NCBI GenBank assembly: GCA_021205255.1
Contig: JAJPXW010000321.1
Span: 1-5,243 of the forward strand
Reading direction: 5' to 3'
Source of the DNA: Burkholderiales bacterium
Lineage (GTDB): Bacteria > Pseudomonadota > Gammaproteobacteria > Burkholderiales > Burkholderiaceae_F
Length of the DNA: 5,243 nt
How positions within the stretch are numbered: the first letter of the stretch is position 1; every line of letters begins with the position of its first letter. Of this stretch, positions 4,995-5,243 are shown piece after piece. The position numbers were made by a program, and so were the translations under genes. A model generated the notes under the pieces. That model searched no databases. It was not told the DNA's origin and saw nothing but the letters and a program-made list of their open reading frames with translations.

Positions 4995-5243
4995 TAAAAA
5001 GCAAATTGAGTGAATTCATTTCGCCTGTGGTGCCGTCAACCCACTATAGACCCGATATCGATGGTCTAAGAGCTTTCTCTATCTTAGCCGTAGTTATTTT
5101 CCATGCATTTCCAAGAGTTTTAAAAGGTGGATTTTTAGGTGTTGATGTCTTTTTCGTCATTAGTGGCTTTCTTATAACTTCATTTCTTTTACGTAAAATG
5201 GCCCGTGCCGCCGCGCAGGGGCGCGGGGTGGGCATTTGGGGGG
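4991..5243 (+). CDS. OafA/YrhL-type acyltransferase, N-terminal part
   Basis: The first 84 codons of an integral membrane acyltransferase (AT3 family), cut by the window end; full members have at least ten membrane helices and some carry a C-terminal SGNH domain. Seen here: a short cytoplasmic start, then YRPDIDGLRAFSILAVVIFHA (19-39 region) with the family's Arg-x10-His motif (Arg27 to His38), then GGFLGVDVFFVISGFLIT (46-63), both typical of helices 1 and 2. The family moves acetyl or other acyl groups onto O-antigen, peptidoglycan, capsule or exopolysaccharide across the membrane; the substrate cannot be told from this fragment. From residue 70 on, composition changes sharply to Ala/Arg/Gly (MARAAAQGRGVGIWG) as the DNA jumps to about 84% GC. 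The frame stays open, and a basic loop is expected here, so the tail may be real, recombinant or an assembly error. Confidence 0.85.
   Translation, partial: MIKSKLSEFISPVVPSTHYRPDIDGLRAFSILAVVIFHAFPRVLKGGFLGVDVFFVISGFLITSFLLRKMARAAAQGRGVGIWG

Overview
The window reads as a bacterial chromosome segment of low to moderate GC (roughly 40% by eye). All five complete genes are on the + strand, and a sixth runs off the right edge. The order folP-glmM-phoB-phoR is the backbone seen in Betaproteobacteria (Burkholderiales). There the usual order is ftsH-folP-glmM-pst genes-phoU-phoB-phoR. DHPS, PhoB and PhoR features fit a proteobacterium, so a low-GC, possibly reduced betaproteobacterium is my best guess. 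The genus cannot be read from this sequence.

Layout. Bases 1-253 hold no convincing gene. On the - strand, directly behind cyaY, a lipoprotein-like signal peptide runs into a stop codon (259 down to 206). Next comes a tightly packed set: cyaY (frataxin, 274-567), folP (dihydropteroate synthase, 564-1412, ATGA overlap with cyaY) and glmM (phosphoglucosamine mutase, 1413-2750, starting on the base after the folP stop). A 64-base gap follows, then phoB (2815-3516) and phoR (3526-4656), 9 bases apart. Bases 4657-4990 are AT-rich, without a convincing gene but with inverted repeats that could form two mutually exclusive stems. At 4991 an OafA/YrhL-type membrane acyltransferase begins and is cut off by the window end.

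How the genes fit together. CyaY serves iron-sulfur cluster assembly, FolP folate synthesis, GlmM the UDP-GlcNAc precursor of peptidoglycan and LPS, and PhoB/PhoR the phosphate-starvation response. The acyltransferase would modify a surface glycan or another membrane-exposed substrate.

Main points of interest. PhoR has no transmembrane segment: a Lys-rich, probably coiled-coil N-terminus leads straight into the PAS domain, and the pst/phoU genes expected between glmM and phoB are absent. FolP carries unusual residues in the two pterin/pABA loops, at positions where Sul-type resistance enzymes also differ. Two mini-ORFs of similar design (TTAGGA, ATGCATA start, ATGA overlap) precede cyaY and the acyltransferase. 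The last 43 bases jump to about 84% GC inside the acyltransferase reading frame, which may be a recombination junction or an assembly chimera. I do not see a clearly new multi-gene system.
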